Of a DNA stretch of 64,000 bases, positions 1 through 11,845 are shown one piece after another; position 1 is the stretch's first letter, and each line of letters begins with the position of its first letter. The notes under the pieces are model-generated. The model had not been told where the DNA came from. It did not search any database and was given only the letters and a program-made list of their open reading frames with translations. This stretch comes from Rallus limicola (taxonomy: Eukaryota > Chordata > Aves > Gruiformes > Rallidae). The translations under genes and the position numbers were made by a program. The stretch covers positions 15,798,161 through 15,862,160 of the forward strand of contig JAKCOZ010000021.1 in the NCBI GenBank assembly GCA_022605955.1. Reading direction: 5' to 3'.

Positions 1-12
1 CAGATGATATTT
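1..12 (-). CDS. RAD21L1: Possible start of RAD21L1 coding exon 10 (cut by window edge)
   Basis: On the minus strand a pyrimidine-rich run ending in ctactag precedes AAATATCATCTG. The joining codon after exon 9 would be G+AA (Glu), and the open frame continues to the edge. Only four residues are visible, so this rests on splice-site shape and phase. Confidence 0.3.
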
Positions 13-519
13 CTAGTAGAGCAAAGAGGTGAAAGCAGCTACATCACCTTCTCATGAGATCTAAAATGAGACATTTCTCCTGGTTTGATAGTAACCAAAC
101 CAAAACACAATCTTCAGGTTACAAACAGGTGTTATTTTCAGGAATCTGGGGATTTGGAGAGCTGTTTGATTGAACTCAGAAAAAGTGGGAAGGTCTTTTT
201 TTTTCTCTCTCTTTTTTTTTTGTAAAATCTGCAGTTTGGCAGATAATTAGAGAAATGAAAGGTGAAACAAAAGTATCTCCTCATACCACAAGGAAGAAAA
301 AGACTTGCATTTAATTTCTGATCTAAGGAACAAAAAAGCAGTAAAATAGTTATAAAAACAAACAAAAAAACCACCCTTAGAGAATATTTAGTTGTCAATT
401 TCCTTAACATTTCACTTTTTTGGCAAATAAACACGGTGCACATGTCTCTCAAACATTATGTAAAGTAGAAAACCTTTTCTAACAGTTAATTCAGCAACAA
501 AAAAAAATTAAAATAATAC

Positions 520-3500
520 CTGTGGTATCCTGCTCCTGCCTTATTTCTTCTATTTCAGACTCTCTTTTTATTCCATTTCCTCTCATCTTAATTGTGGGAG
601 TCTTGAAGCATCTTTCAAACAACTGAAAAGAATTAATTTTTGTTTTCTTTTAGAAGATCCTGTTGGCTTATTTGCAAACATCAAGACAAAGGTAAGAATG
701 TGAGCTGTATATTAATTAGTGCAACCCAGGATTTAGAGATTTGAATTAGGTCACTCCAAAAATTTGCAATTTTTTTTTTTTTTAAGAAATAATTTCCTTC
801 TGTGGCTTCAACTTCAGTGGTGAACTCTGAGAATAAACATCCTAGGATGTTTTCCCTTGAAGCCAGCCAGTAAGGAAGGATGAAAGAAGGAAACACCCAC
901 AGTTAGCTGTGTGTAGCTGTGTGCAGATTCCTCTCCCAACACTCTAGTGTATGAGTATTTTTCACCCTTATGAAGTTGCAGTTCTGCACCTCGACTCTAA
1001 GCGGTGAGGCTGTGCTGCTGTAACCAGCCACCGAGCTGTCTGCCTGGAGACTCTGCCTCCCAGCTCTCTCCCAGCGACTCCACAGAAAGAACAGAGCAAT
1101 GAACACAAGGCTGCTGCCCCGATTTTACACCGTCCCTTTCCCTATCACCTTGTATACCTGTTGATCTCATTCATCTTATCACCAGTGCTAAATTTAAAGC
1201 TTCTTTGAATGATCTGCTAGGTAATAGGCAGGGAGATGAGAGGCTTTGACAAATCATATTTCTATGAAATGGGTACAGCTTTCTTGTGCAAAAGGAGCAG
1301 TAAGGTGGTCTGGTCCACCCTTCTAACCAAAGTGATAGAGTCATCTTGGTCCTCTGAAAGGCAAGTCCCTGACTGCTCTCCAGCTGGACTTAATGTCCAA
1401 TTGGGAAAGTACAAAAGAAATTGGCATAGCACATTTCCAAACCCATTAACAATACAGTAATAATGTTTAAGCCTGATGTACCTTTGGAGTGAAAGCAGAA
1501 GAAAGATGTGCTCTCATATTGATTACAGAGCAGAAGAAACCAGACAAATAATAAAGTAGAAAGCAGGAAAGGAATTAAGAGAAATCTCTAAGGCTGTGGA
1601 ACAGTGCACAGTCAGGTGCCTGTATGTGAAATGAAACATCAGCACTCAACTTTCTTTGTCAGTTTCTTACTTCTCACTGGAGTGCTGGAGATGAAAGCTG
1701 TGAGCTCTACAGAGGAACTTTCTGATGGAGCAATTCAGTAGTGAGTATGTAAATAGTCCAGCTGAACTGTACTACACTCTGAGTGATGCACCTGCAGTTT
1801 CCTAGGTCAAACAAAACCAAGTCTGCAAAATCTCTCACAGTTAGAGCCCAGATGTGCAGCAGTCCCATAACCTACAGCAGCATGAAAACCAACAAGGAAT
1901 TGATCTTTACCTTTTTCAGCTCATCACGGAACACTGGCTCTGTGGCATGGGACAGGAGCTCATCCACCCCTCCTGATTTCTTCCACATCATTGTTTTCTT
2001 GGTTGGGGGTGCGAGGTCTAACGTAGCAAGGATGTCCACGCAGTTGTTAAGTTGGTTGTATATAGTGTTGCAGCTGAGTTCCTTGACTACATCCACAAGC
2101 AACTTCCTCTTTCTTTTGTTTTTTTTCCTCTGGTTGACAGCTAAATAGAACAAGTATTAAAAAGAAGGAAGGAAGAAAGGTCTAACAAGGTAATAAGGTC
2201 TAATAAGGTCTATTCACAGAACACTTCAGCGCTGAGAATCAGACAGGTTGCTGACCTCCTGAAACACCACACAGACTTGAAAAATAAAGTACAAGTGCAT
2301 GGGCCATTTCCCCAAAAGTCTTTGTAAAGTCTATTCCCTGTATTCTCATACAGGAAATCCATGTGTGTTTAAGCACAGCAGACATATGATTATTGCAGTG
2401 ACTATTGCAGGAAAGAAACAGGAACGTGAAGCCTTCATGAGAACACGTGATATGCCAACAGGACTGCATAAGCTTTAATCCATCAGGAAGTTAATTGTTC
2501 CAGGAACTGCTGATGTACTCAACAGGTATCATTACCTCATAATTAATATCTGTATTTTTCAGTTTAATCCTTTAGCAATTCAATTAATATGTACATAGTG
2601 AACACAGGAGAAACATGTGGTTTGGTTATATAGCCCCAGCTTCCTGAATATTATTCTGGGAGGCTGGAAAATTCCAGTATTCTCAGTATTCATGTCAATG
2701 TGAACTTGTTTATTTGCTAACAGTCACTAACAGGCTGGCTGACACGGATTTACCCAGAGAAGAAATGAAACATTTTGCTTTATGAATCCTATTAAAGCTC
2801 ACAATCCAAAATTTTACAAAGGCTGAGAAGATTGTTAGTTTGCACATAAACATCACTAGCAATATAAGTTTTTCAGCTGACACTTTGGTAATGCTCATGA
2901 ACAGGTCAGGCTCACACTGCTAGCAGAACTGCAGAGCAGCAAACTTGTTTTGGTGCATGAAAGAAACTGTAAGCAGAGATCTGGGCAGATCAGATGAATA
3001 TCCCAGTATTGTTTTTGTATAATAGTTACCATAAAACAGAACTCTGATGGCAGGAGCAGATGAAATGTAAAGTGAGAGTAATCTATTTTGCAAATATTTT
3101 CACTAACAAGAAGAAAAACAAACACAGCAATGTAAGCATTCAGCAAGTAACTGATCAAGTTCTGACCTGTATCATAAACTGGCTCAAGCACAAAACCTTC
3201 TTCTTCTTTCAAGAAAAGTGTTGTTTCACTCATTAGGTGACTTTCTTTCTTCATGTTGTCTGTGCAGTTGGACTCAACTGTAAGAAAACCCAGGAAATAA
3301 TTAAAAAAAAACCCCAAGTTTACGAGATGGAATAATGTCACAGTCTGATGACAAATGATACCAGATAAAAAAAAAAGATCAGAATTAGAAGACTGTAATT
3401 TTGTCCATAATCTCACAATCACTGTGAAAACCAGCACCGTTGCTGCTCCCGTTCTGCACTGCACACTTCCCTCTGCCAACACCAGAACCTGTGGGATCAG

Positions 3501-6500
3501 GTGGTGGAACAGGCTGGAGAACTGATCTGGAGGAAAACCCACCTGACAAAAAGTGTTTAGGAGGAAAAGTACTTAGTTTCAACAGGTACCTGTTCCCAGT
3601 TCCAAACAACCACACGGCAGCATGGGCATTTCAGGGAACACAAAAGGAATCCGTAGTACCAGGACCAGTGCAAGGAGAGGTAAGTGCCACTGGTTCCCTT
3701 TAAAGCTGTTCCAGACTACTTGGTTTTAAAGTAAAACTGTGATGGGGGGGTTTAAGAGTTTAATATATTTAAACAGAAAAATACTCAGAAATACTTTTCA
3801 AAAATTCATTTCACTGATATCAAACCAAAAGAAGACTAACAGCTTTATGAGCTGCTGTGGTGCCATGTGCCACTGAAACAGGAAGCCAGAAATACTCATA
3901 GGTAAAATCAAAAGTTACAGCACTCAGTTTCTTTTCCTCTACAAAACTGGTATGGTGCTGCCTCAGCAGCAGGGTGGATCAACAGCGTATCCAACAGGAG
4001 AGATGGTATAACAATGCTCCTAAGCAATGTCAGGGTACACATCTGGAATCCCTAGGTCAAATGAAATTGTACATAACGTGGTGGGTGAAGCATATTAGAA
4101 AAAAGTAAAAGGCATGAACAAAGGAGAAGGACAGTGTGGAAAGCTGAACATGAGTAACTTCAGGCATTGGTACAGGAACAGACAGTCTGTGTGAGATGGA
4201 GCGGACACTGCGAACTCACTGGCTGTGCTGATCTCCAGCAGATCTTGTGACAAAGGACGTTCTTCCTCCTTACCATGAGTGTCTTTATCTAGGCCATTTT
4301 CCTCATCCCTCAGCAGGATTTCTTAAACACAAAATGCACAGTTTTAATCATTCTAAGCCTTAGTAGTCATGAAATAGCCTGATACAGCCTGATGTTACTT
4401 ATTTAAGGTTAATTCTGTGGAAACAAAACCCCCTCAAGCTTCTGCAGATGGCTGTCAATGATGCATCTGCCTTTATCAGTACCAACAGGAGGGGGTTAGT
4501 ATTAATTTTGCAATTCTCACCTTTTCTTTGGAAAGCAGGATGTTGATATATCATTTAAAAGGTATAAATCTATAAAGGTTTGTGTAAATACTCTAATCCA
4601 TAATGATGTGGAAGCTACTTTGCTGCCTTTGTTATTACAACAATAAAGATAAAAATGCTGTGGCATCTCATCTTTGAAAATATAAATTGAATTGTTAAAC
4701 ATCAAGTATAAATGGAATGCCTTTAATTCTAAAAGACTGAAATATTTTGTTTAATAAATTTCACTTGGCAATGTCTAAGAGATCAGAGAGTTAGTGGCAA
4801 GTAGTGAAAAAAAGGAATTATGAAAAAAATTTTTAAAAAATCAATATTTTTGTTTGAAAACAATCACTTTCCTGCAGTCTTGTTTGTTTCCCTGTAAGAA
4901 TAAAAATATTTGGAAAGAAACTGACTCTGTTTATCTGTGGCAAACCCTACCAATCATATCTGCAGCATCCTCCTCATCTCCAAAACAGTCGTGCTCAAAG
5001 CAGTAAGCATCTTCCTGCAGCATGGACTTGTCTCCACTTGTGCTTCCAGAGTTGTGATCAGCCACGAGGCTGTTACTGCTCGTCAGGGTTCTGCCATCAA
5101 AGCAGCTCTGTTTCCTCAGCACATCCAGTTCTTCATCTGAATAAACACAGAATTTCTGATGCTTCACCCACATGAATTTTTGAAATGTGTTATGTGTCCA
5201 ATTCCTAATACTTCAAATAATCTTAAAAAGGCTGTAAGGTGTCCCATTCCTCAAATGGAATTAACAATAAACAATTTTTGATAATTAAGTAAAAAGCAGA
5301 AAATGTTGGGGGGTTGTTCCCAGTCTCAGATATCCCATTATATATCATATTAATTAGGTGGAGTTACTTACATGAAAAATTAAGCATGAGATGGTGTGAA
5401 AGGCCAATCAGCACAAGCATTAAACAAATACACTTTGAATCATAGCCTTTTCACACGTGGAAAGGGCTCAGACTGTATAAAATGTTGCATAAAACCATGC
5501 TTTTCCTTATGGAATACTTCTAATTTCTCAACTTCGCTCACCAAAGTTCCTATCACAGAGAAGTATATTGCTGTTGTAATCCTCTGTAAGTGTGATGTTC
5601 TCAGCTCTGCTCTGATTCAAGGTAAAATGCTCAGCAACATCAATGGCCCTGATGAAAAAAAGATTATACAAATTAGAGGGTGAACTGAAACCCATCTACA
5701 GCTGGAACATAAAAACTTGTTTTTAAACAGTCTTCAATCCTGATGTTTTATCTTAAAACCCCAGAAGATAGCTACTGTTTTCTACAGCATTGAAAGCACA
5801 TGGGCTGATCCTCACTTCTGTGGAGGGAGCAACTGTTTCCCAAAGCTATTTGCTATCAGCTGCGAACCAAACCCCCCACACCCTTTGGGTAGGCAGGAAA
5901 GGCTTGCTTTACAGAGTTAGCACACAGAGGGGCCTGAATAAATAATATCACATGGCAGCTGTACCTACAAAATAACAACACTTACAGATCCCATCAAACT
6001 ATTTCTGATGAGCTATGGAGGAAGCCTCAGTGGAAATCTGTTATCCTGAACCTTTGGGGAGCATCAGAACCAACAGAAGCATGTCTTGGCCTTCTGCTTT
6101 TTTATCAAATTTTCTACATTAGTGCTGATTCGTGTCAGAAAAGCTGAAGAAATATGCTGACTTTTCATTGGAGCCAAGCTGACTCCTGCTGATAAAATAC
6201 CCTGGCCCCAAAGAGCAACGGAGCAGAAAGTAAATGCAGTCACACAATGGAACAGCACAGCGTGGTGAGGTTACTAGCCAAAGCTTCCTTGGCCTTACAG
6301 CAGGATTTATACTAACTGCTCTATCTGCTCTTGAGGACAGCAAGTCATTTGCAGGCTTCACTCAATTTCAAATTTTAAAAAAATCCCAAGGTTTAAATTC
6401 AACACATTATTTCATTGTAATGGCCTGTCGATTAAATGGACTGTGAGGAACTCTACAAAAGCATGGCTCCTGTGACAGCAGCCTTGGAAAGCTGACTTGA

Positions 6501-9500
6501 GATTTAGGAGAATTCAGTCATCAAATCAAAAGAGTTTCATTTGAATCTTGATCAGATAACAGCAAGGATATCTTTTACATCTGAAAATGCTAAAAATAAT
6601 TAATAAAACCAAAGGAAGCATTTACTTTAAATCGGGTAGTGGCGTTTCAAAATCATGAAATTCTTCAGGTAATGTAATGGACTGGTAAGCAGCCTCAAAG
6701 TTCTCTTGTGGGAGGTCAACAAGTCCTAAAAGAAACAGACAACATAACCAAGTAAATATCCATAAAATAAAAGTCATGTTCTCCCAAGTATGTCTAATAA
6801 ACCTATAAACCTGTCAGGAAGGTCTGCTGCCATTCTAAATGACAGAGAGGTAAAGCTTCAGCACTTGGTCCACAGGGCTCCAAAGTGGAAATAAAATCCT
6901 CTATTTACATGAACTTTAGAAGCCATATTTTTTACAGACAGATATGGAAGCGTGTGCTGCCACAGAACCCGAAACACCATAAATACATCAGGCTTATGAA
7001 CAGCTACTGAAAGATTTTCACAGCTGACATTTAGCCTAGAGTCTTTCATGCCCCTCTCAATGAATTACTGCATTTTCTTTCTCTCTCCAGTGCCTGTACA
7101 ACGCTGTTCTCCAGCATCAAATTATTATGAAGTGAGACTGCAAATACTTGGTAGCCAGAGGATCCTAGAACAACTCGGGTGAGAAAGGATTTCTGAAGGT
7201 CATCTAACCCCATCTTTTGCTCAAAACAGAGTTAATTTCTAAGTCAGATCACTTCTGGTTATTTCTGCTGATGGAGATTCCACAGCATCCCTGGACAGCC
7301 TGTTTCAGCAGTTTTACCACTTCCACTGAGATTCCCCCTCCTCCCCCCGCCTTCTATCTGTCAGAGCCTCTGTTGCCTTGGTTTTGTGCCATACGTTCCT
7401 CTCTAAGCTATTACAGTATCTAGTCAAAATAGATAATTCTCTGTACTTCAGTGGTTTTTCTAGAGATTTCCAAATGGTTACAAACATTAACTAACTGATG
7501 ATTGTGTCCTTGAGAATAAGGTGGAGTAGGTATTCACTATTCTGCAAAAAGACCAGGTCACAAAGCACATAAAGCCGGCAGTAAGGAGTCGTCGATGTCC
7601 TGTTCTCAGTCTTTTTTTAGGCAACAGTGCCTCCCTGTTTGTTGCTTAAGAATGACAAACATACGGCCGGTCGAAAAGGATCCAGTCATCTCTGTTCCCT
7701 GCTTGCTGGGTACATGGCTAGAGCTCAAAACACACTGTCAGATCTGGCACTAACACACTGTTAGACATGTTGTTGGTGTCATCAGAAATTAAAAGTAATT
7801 ATCTAGCAACAGAAGCTAAATTCAAGCTTCTTCTCAGAAGACCTCTTAAGGCACTGCTTCTTTCAAAGAGTTAAGGACCTGAAATGGCATTAGATTAAGC
7901 CAGACTAAACCTCAGCAGCAGGCAGTAGTATGTCCCATTTCCTTTGGGATCAATAAGGTGTATTTACCAGAAATATCCAGAATTAACTTTTAAAATGTCC
8001 TCTAAAGGACACAGCTGGAAAAAACATGGAATTCTGGACATACCTGGGCGAAAGGCTGTCTTCATTTTTGTCAAAGCTTCGCTGCAGTCTGCCAAGAGGT
8101 ACTTTGCTTTCCTGTGATAAATCCTCACCACTCCTAGGAGTAGGTGGCCAGAGGTTCGCAGAGCTATTGTAAACTTTAATGGTTTAAAAAAAAAGTTGTT
8201 CAGGAGTTAGTATTTTTGGCAAAAACACTGAGATGAAAATATTACAAAGTAGTAAGAGGTTTCCAGTAACATACACAGGTACAGAGCTCTATAACATTCA
8301 ACAGGGCTTTGCACTGATACAGAGGATCATAAACAGAAATGAACCGTCAGAATCAGGAATTTCTAGTTGCTTCTGCTCCTAAAAGTTGCCATGCCAAAGT
8401 GTGAGTCCTGAACCAATGCTCTTACTGTATCTAAAACATCCCAGACTGCCAACAACCAGCGTAACACATGCTGAAACAGACCACAGCTGCACATATTCCA
8501 GTATTTCAAGCTTTGTTTATTTAAGTGAGCAGACACCATACCTCTGCCCTCATTTATGCTGAGTCTTACTGCACCAAGCACACTCGATGTGGTCATGCTG
8601 ATGCTAGACAGGGCAGCATGCAAGGGACAGCAAAGGATACTTAAGTATTAACCTCATAGAAAACACTTTCAAGTAATACCAAGACTATTTTAGCAGCATT
8701 CAGTCAACTGTAACCCATGCAAGACAAGGAAATTCAAGCAATGAAATATCAAACAGCTATTTTCATGGAGAAAATGAAAAGAAAAATCTGCTTGCACCAG
8801 CTGAAAACCTTGGATATCCTCAGGCATCGATTAGTGACAGTGCAAAGCGTTCCTCGCCGTTCCCTTGGATGCAGTTGGAATGGTGAGGCCAAGGACTGAG
8901 TCATGGGCACTTGTCTCCCTGCATCTGCACTTGCTTGAGTCATACCTTCTGTGGTACGCAGAGGACTTTCAGCCTCCAGGACCGATCAGAGTCTCTCATA
9001 AGCACTACATATGCTTAATTATATATTTAACAGCTTATAATGGGGGACCTGGAAGAAGTCCACCAAAAGTGGAAGGGTGATTATGGTATGTCAGAAGTTA
9101 TTTATTATAAGGTCAGCAAAAGCATTCTCCTCAAATGATCTGCCCACAATTTCACGGCAGTTTTCTTAGTCCCTTGGCTTCAGTTAAGCAGCTGACTTTT
9201 CAATCTTTTTGAGTCCATTTCCTCAAATGCCAGCCTTTCCCAAATTATGTTGAACAAAACCCCCAGCTGGCACTCAAAGTCTCTGAAGAAAGACCAGTGC
9301 CACCAAACCAGACCACAGTGATGGGCTCATGCTGCCTCACAAGCAGCACAAACCCATGTACTACAATCCCTCAGTGCTCTCTGGACCTCTCTCAGTGTGC
9401 AGAATACTACATTTGAATATACTGTGGTTAACATTTTCTTACGCTATACCAAAACGTATGCCACAGATCTCCAGGAGTAAAATATTTATGTAACTGTCAT

Positions 9501-9839
9501 TTAACAGGATGGATATTTTATCCAAGTGAGAACTGAATAAAATCAGTAGGAGTTTACCTCACACCAGATTTGAAAGATCCACAAATGTGTCCCACTAAGT
9601 CAATCTCCATCATAGCAGTAGCCCTGTGTCCTACAGAAAATGTACACCTCTACCCCAGAACTTACCAGGAGATATCTCATCAATTAATTGCATACCTTGG
9701 GTGAGATTATCTTTTCAACAGTAGTCTCTAAATTGCACTCAAATACATGAGCTTTGGTGAGCTTCTTCTCCCAGTGGGCAGCAAGCCATATTTTGGCTAA
9801 TGGCCCGCGCTTGTTCACAAGCAAATGCATGTAGAACAT
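520..9839 (-). CDS. RAD21L1: RAD21L1, meiotic cohesin kleisin (9 coding exons, 3' end outside window)
   Basis: Meiosis-specific alpha-kleisin that closes the SMC1-SMC3 cohesin ring on chromosomes. Coding exons in transcript order: 9696-9839, 8044-8164, 6626-6725, 5542-5648, 4951-5136, 4275-4322, 3167-3277, 1911-2140, 520-622. All have GT-AG borders and their phases join without a stop (1150 nt, about 383 aa). The start gives [20 protein letters not shown], the classic Rad21/Rec8 N-terminus. Exon 2 carries [20 protein letters not shown], exon 3 [10 protein letters not shown], exon 4 [14 protein letters not shown] and exon 8 [20 protein letters not shown], all kleisin landmarks. It differs from RAD21 and resembles RAD21L in exons 5 to 9. 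The C-terminal winged-helix exons are missing because the window ends. A good acceptor (pyrimidine tract then tag) at 13-14 suggests that a tenth exon begins at 12 and runs off the edge. Exons 2 and 6 are odd and have separate entries. Confidence 0.93.
623..1910 (-). other. RAD21L1: RAD21L1 intron 8
   Basis: AT-rich intronic DNA between the exon carrying the MMWKKSGG motif and the exon starting LFERCF. I see no extra exon, RNA gene or recent transposon. The part near 1255-1420 could be an old degenerate repeat, but I cannot name it. Confidence 0.5.
4275..4322 (-). CDS. RAD21L1: RAD21L1 coding exon 6 (short form, alternative donor)
   Basis: A 48-nt exon in the poorly conserved linker, encoding roughly [15 protein letters not shown]. 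The donor CATG|gtaagg at 4274 keeps phase with exon 7, which starts at V-E-S-N-C. A second donor-like site, GCCA|gtgagt, lies 55 nt further into the intron (exon to 4220), but using it would shift exon 7 out of frame. I chose the short form on phase alone; mammalian RAD21L1 is longer in this linker. Confidence 0.6.
7155..7440 (-). mobile_element. Old CR1 LINE fragment in RAD21L1 intron 2
   Basis: Diverged antisense CR1 3' region. Hallmarks are the stretch ggtcatctaaccccatcttt, followed by the usual order of attenuated CR1 blocks (gagattccacagcatccctgg, cagcctgtttcagcagt). It is much more diverged than the CR1 copies further right, so it is probably an old insertion. Confidence 0.55.
8044..8164 (-). 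CDS. RAD21L1: RAD21L1 coding exon 2 with shifted acceptor
   Basis: Part of the SMC3-binding N-terminal kleisin domain. Family members read V-K-(I/M)-A-L-R-T-S-G across the exon 1/2 junction. Here the genomic DNA has TTTACAATAGCTCTTGCGAACC before the conserved SGHLLL codons. Reading from the expected acceptor (ag at 8175-8176, exon from 8174) is out of frame by one base, and the frame that encodes RTSGHLLL contains TAG just upstream. Using that TAG as the acceptor (exon from 8164) restores frame and phase, giving [11 protein letters not shown] and a loss of three residues. A single extra base in the source sequence would explain it equally well. Confidence 0.75.
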
Positions 9840-9929
9840 GGTGCCTGGGTTGAAGCTCGCAGGACAACCCTGCTACCACCTCCCTGGGCTCTTCCCCTTC
9901 CAACAGGAGAAAAATCCTGGGACATGAAG

Positions 9930-10615
9930 AAGGAAGAGAGTTTTAGTGGGACCCTGAGGAGATGAGAGCACCCAGCCAGGCACTGAGGGGATGGGGGGTG
10001 ATTTAGCAGGATCTGAGGGGATCAGAGGATCCAGCCAGGCCCTAGAGATAGGATGGGGGGGGGGGGGTGTTTGTCTGGACCTGAGGCAATGGGAGGACCC
10101 CACCAGTGCTGAGGGAGATGAGAGGATTTAGCAGGACCCTTATGGGATGGAGGGATTTGGTGGGACCTTGAGGGGATGGGGCAGGGGGGATTTAATGAAG
10201 CCTGAGAGGATGGAGGGATCCAGCTAGGCCCTGAGTGGATGAGAGGATTCAGCAGGACCCGAGGGGATGGGGGGACACAGCTGGGTGCTGAGGGGACAAG
10301 GGGCATTTAGGGGGATCTGAGGGGATGGGGAACCTAGGCAGGCACTGAGGCAATGGCAGCTGGGGGGTTTAGCAGGCTCCTGAAGGGACAGAGGAACCTA
10401 CCCAGGCACCAAGGAACCAGAGGGGGATTTAGCGGGGGCCCCGAGGGGATGAGGGGAGCCAGCTAGGTACCCGAGGGATTGCAGAGGGATTTAGCCGGTG
10501 CTGAGGGGACGGGGTGGAGGGAGGGATTTAGCGGGAACTCAGAGGACAGCGGGACCCGGCCGGGCGCTGAGGGGACGGGGGGAAAAAGGGGAGGATTTAG
10601 CGGGACCCACGGGCG
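9930..10615. repeat. Degenerate minisatellite upstream of RAD21L1
   Basis: About a dozen diverged units with the plus-strand theme gatttagc(a/g)ggacc, then tgaggggatg(g)gg(g)ga, then cccagccaggc, then a second ctgaggggatg. Complete units run about 56-62 bp and look dimeric (two halves of about 28 bp); some are half-length. The array starts roughly 90 bp upstream of the RAD21L1 start codon and its last units merge into the CpG island at 10.6 kb. It lies where the RAD21L1 promoter or 5' UTR is expected. Confidence 0.8.
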
Positions 10616-11010
10616 GGCGGGCGGCCCCTCCTCAGGCGCGGCGGCGGCGGCTCCCTGTGCGCTCCCGCCAAGACGAGGGAGGGCGCGCGCGGCGGGCGGG
10701 CTGGCGGAGCTGCCGGGGCGGGGATGGGGACGGGGGCAGCTCCCGGGGGAAGGGGGGGGGGGGGTCCGGGGCCGCTCTGCTCCCCGCCGGGACGGGCTCC
10801 CTGTGCTCGGAGCCAGCCCGCAGCAGCCCCTCGGTAACTCCGCGGGGGCAGCGGCTCCGCAGGGGCCGCGCTCCCTTCAGCGCCGATCTGCGGGGCGGGC
10901 GGGCGGCTGCAGAGTCCCGCGGCGGGGGAGTCCCGGAGCCGGGGACCTGCCGGTACGGCCCTTGGTACGACCCACCCCCCCCCCCCCCATTCCGTTCCTG
11001 GCGCTGACAG
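10600..11010. promoter_or_regulatory. CpG island, candidate RAD21L1 promoter
   Basis: Very GC- and CpG-dense block (runs such as ggcgcggcggcggcgg and gggcgcgcgcggcgggc) flanked by ordinary sequence. It is the nearest CpG island upstream of RAD21L1 on the minus strand. An acceptor-like cag directly before the RAD21L1 start (plus-strand ctg at 9845-9847) would allow an untranslated first exon here. There is no direct proof of transcription. Confidence 0.5.
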
Positions 11011-11147
11011 GGAGCGCAGCACCCTCACACCCGCGGACGCAAGATGCTGCACGCCTCATGTGGGGTCCCTGTGACCGCAGAGCGCCTCCTCCTCCTGACC
11101 CCTTTCGCCCTTGGCATTGTAAAAGCCCCCTCAGGACTCACAGACCG

Positions 11148-11845
11148 TCAGGGGTAAGAAGGCACCTCCAAAGATCATCCAGTCCAACCCCTCTGCCAGA
11201 GCAGGGTCACCAAAACCACACAGGGACACACCCAGGCGGGTTTGAATGTCTCCAGAGAAGGAGACTCCCCAACAGAATCCCAGGGGTTGGAAGGGCCCTG
11301 GAGAGCTCCTGGGCTCCAACCCCCTGCCAAAGCAGCTCCCCAGCTCATCTTGCACAGGGCGGCGTCCAGACGGGGCTGGAATCTCTCCAGAGATGGAGAC
11401 TCCACACCCCCCTGGGCAGCCTGGCCCAGGGCTCCCTCACCCTCCCTGGGCAAAAGTTCTTCCCCAGGTTGCTGGGCACCTTCCTCTGCTCGAACTTGCA
11501 GCCATTGCCCCTTGTCCTGTCCCCACAGACACTGACAAGGGGCTGCCCATGTCCCCCTGCATCCCATCCTTCAGGTACTGAGAAACATTCATCAGGTCCC
11601 CCCTTAGCCTTCTTTTCTCCAGGGTGAAACCTCTCTGGGCAGCCTGTCCCAGGGCTCCATCACCCTCACAGTAACATAGTTTCTCCTTACATGGAACTCC
11701 CTCTGCTCCAGCTGCACCAGCTGCCCTTTGTCCTGTCACTGCCATCCCTGAGCAGAACCTGGCTCCATCCTCCTGACTCTCACCCTTTACATATTTATAG
11801 ACATCAATAAGGTCACCACCTCATCTCCTCCTCTGCAGGTGGGCA
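11148..11845 (-). mobile_element. Stack of three antisense CR1 LINE pieces
   Basis: Three consecutive CR1 segments in the same orientation. 11148-11272 is a 3' piece (atcatccagtccaacccctc, then gaatgtctccagagaaggag). 11273-11628 restarts at the 3' side (gaatcccaggggttggaagg) and continues into the body (ccccttgtcctgtccccaca). 11629-11845 repeats the body again (cctttgtcctgtcactgcca, atagacatcaataaggtcac). The repeated order shows separate insertions or internal duplication rather than one copy. Confidence 0.8.

Noticed and set aside
2895..3542. 215-codon minus-strand frame as one protein
   Set aside because: Only 3167-3277 inside it matches RAD21L1 with splice sites at both ends. The rest is intron read-through.
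10479..11627. 382-codon plus-strand open frame
   Set aside because: It spans minisatellite units, CpG island and antisense CR1 pieces, with no homologous protein recognised.
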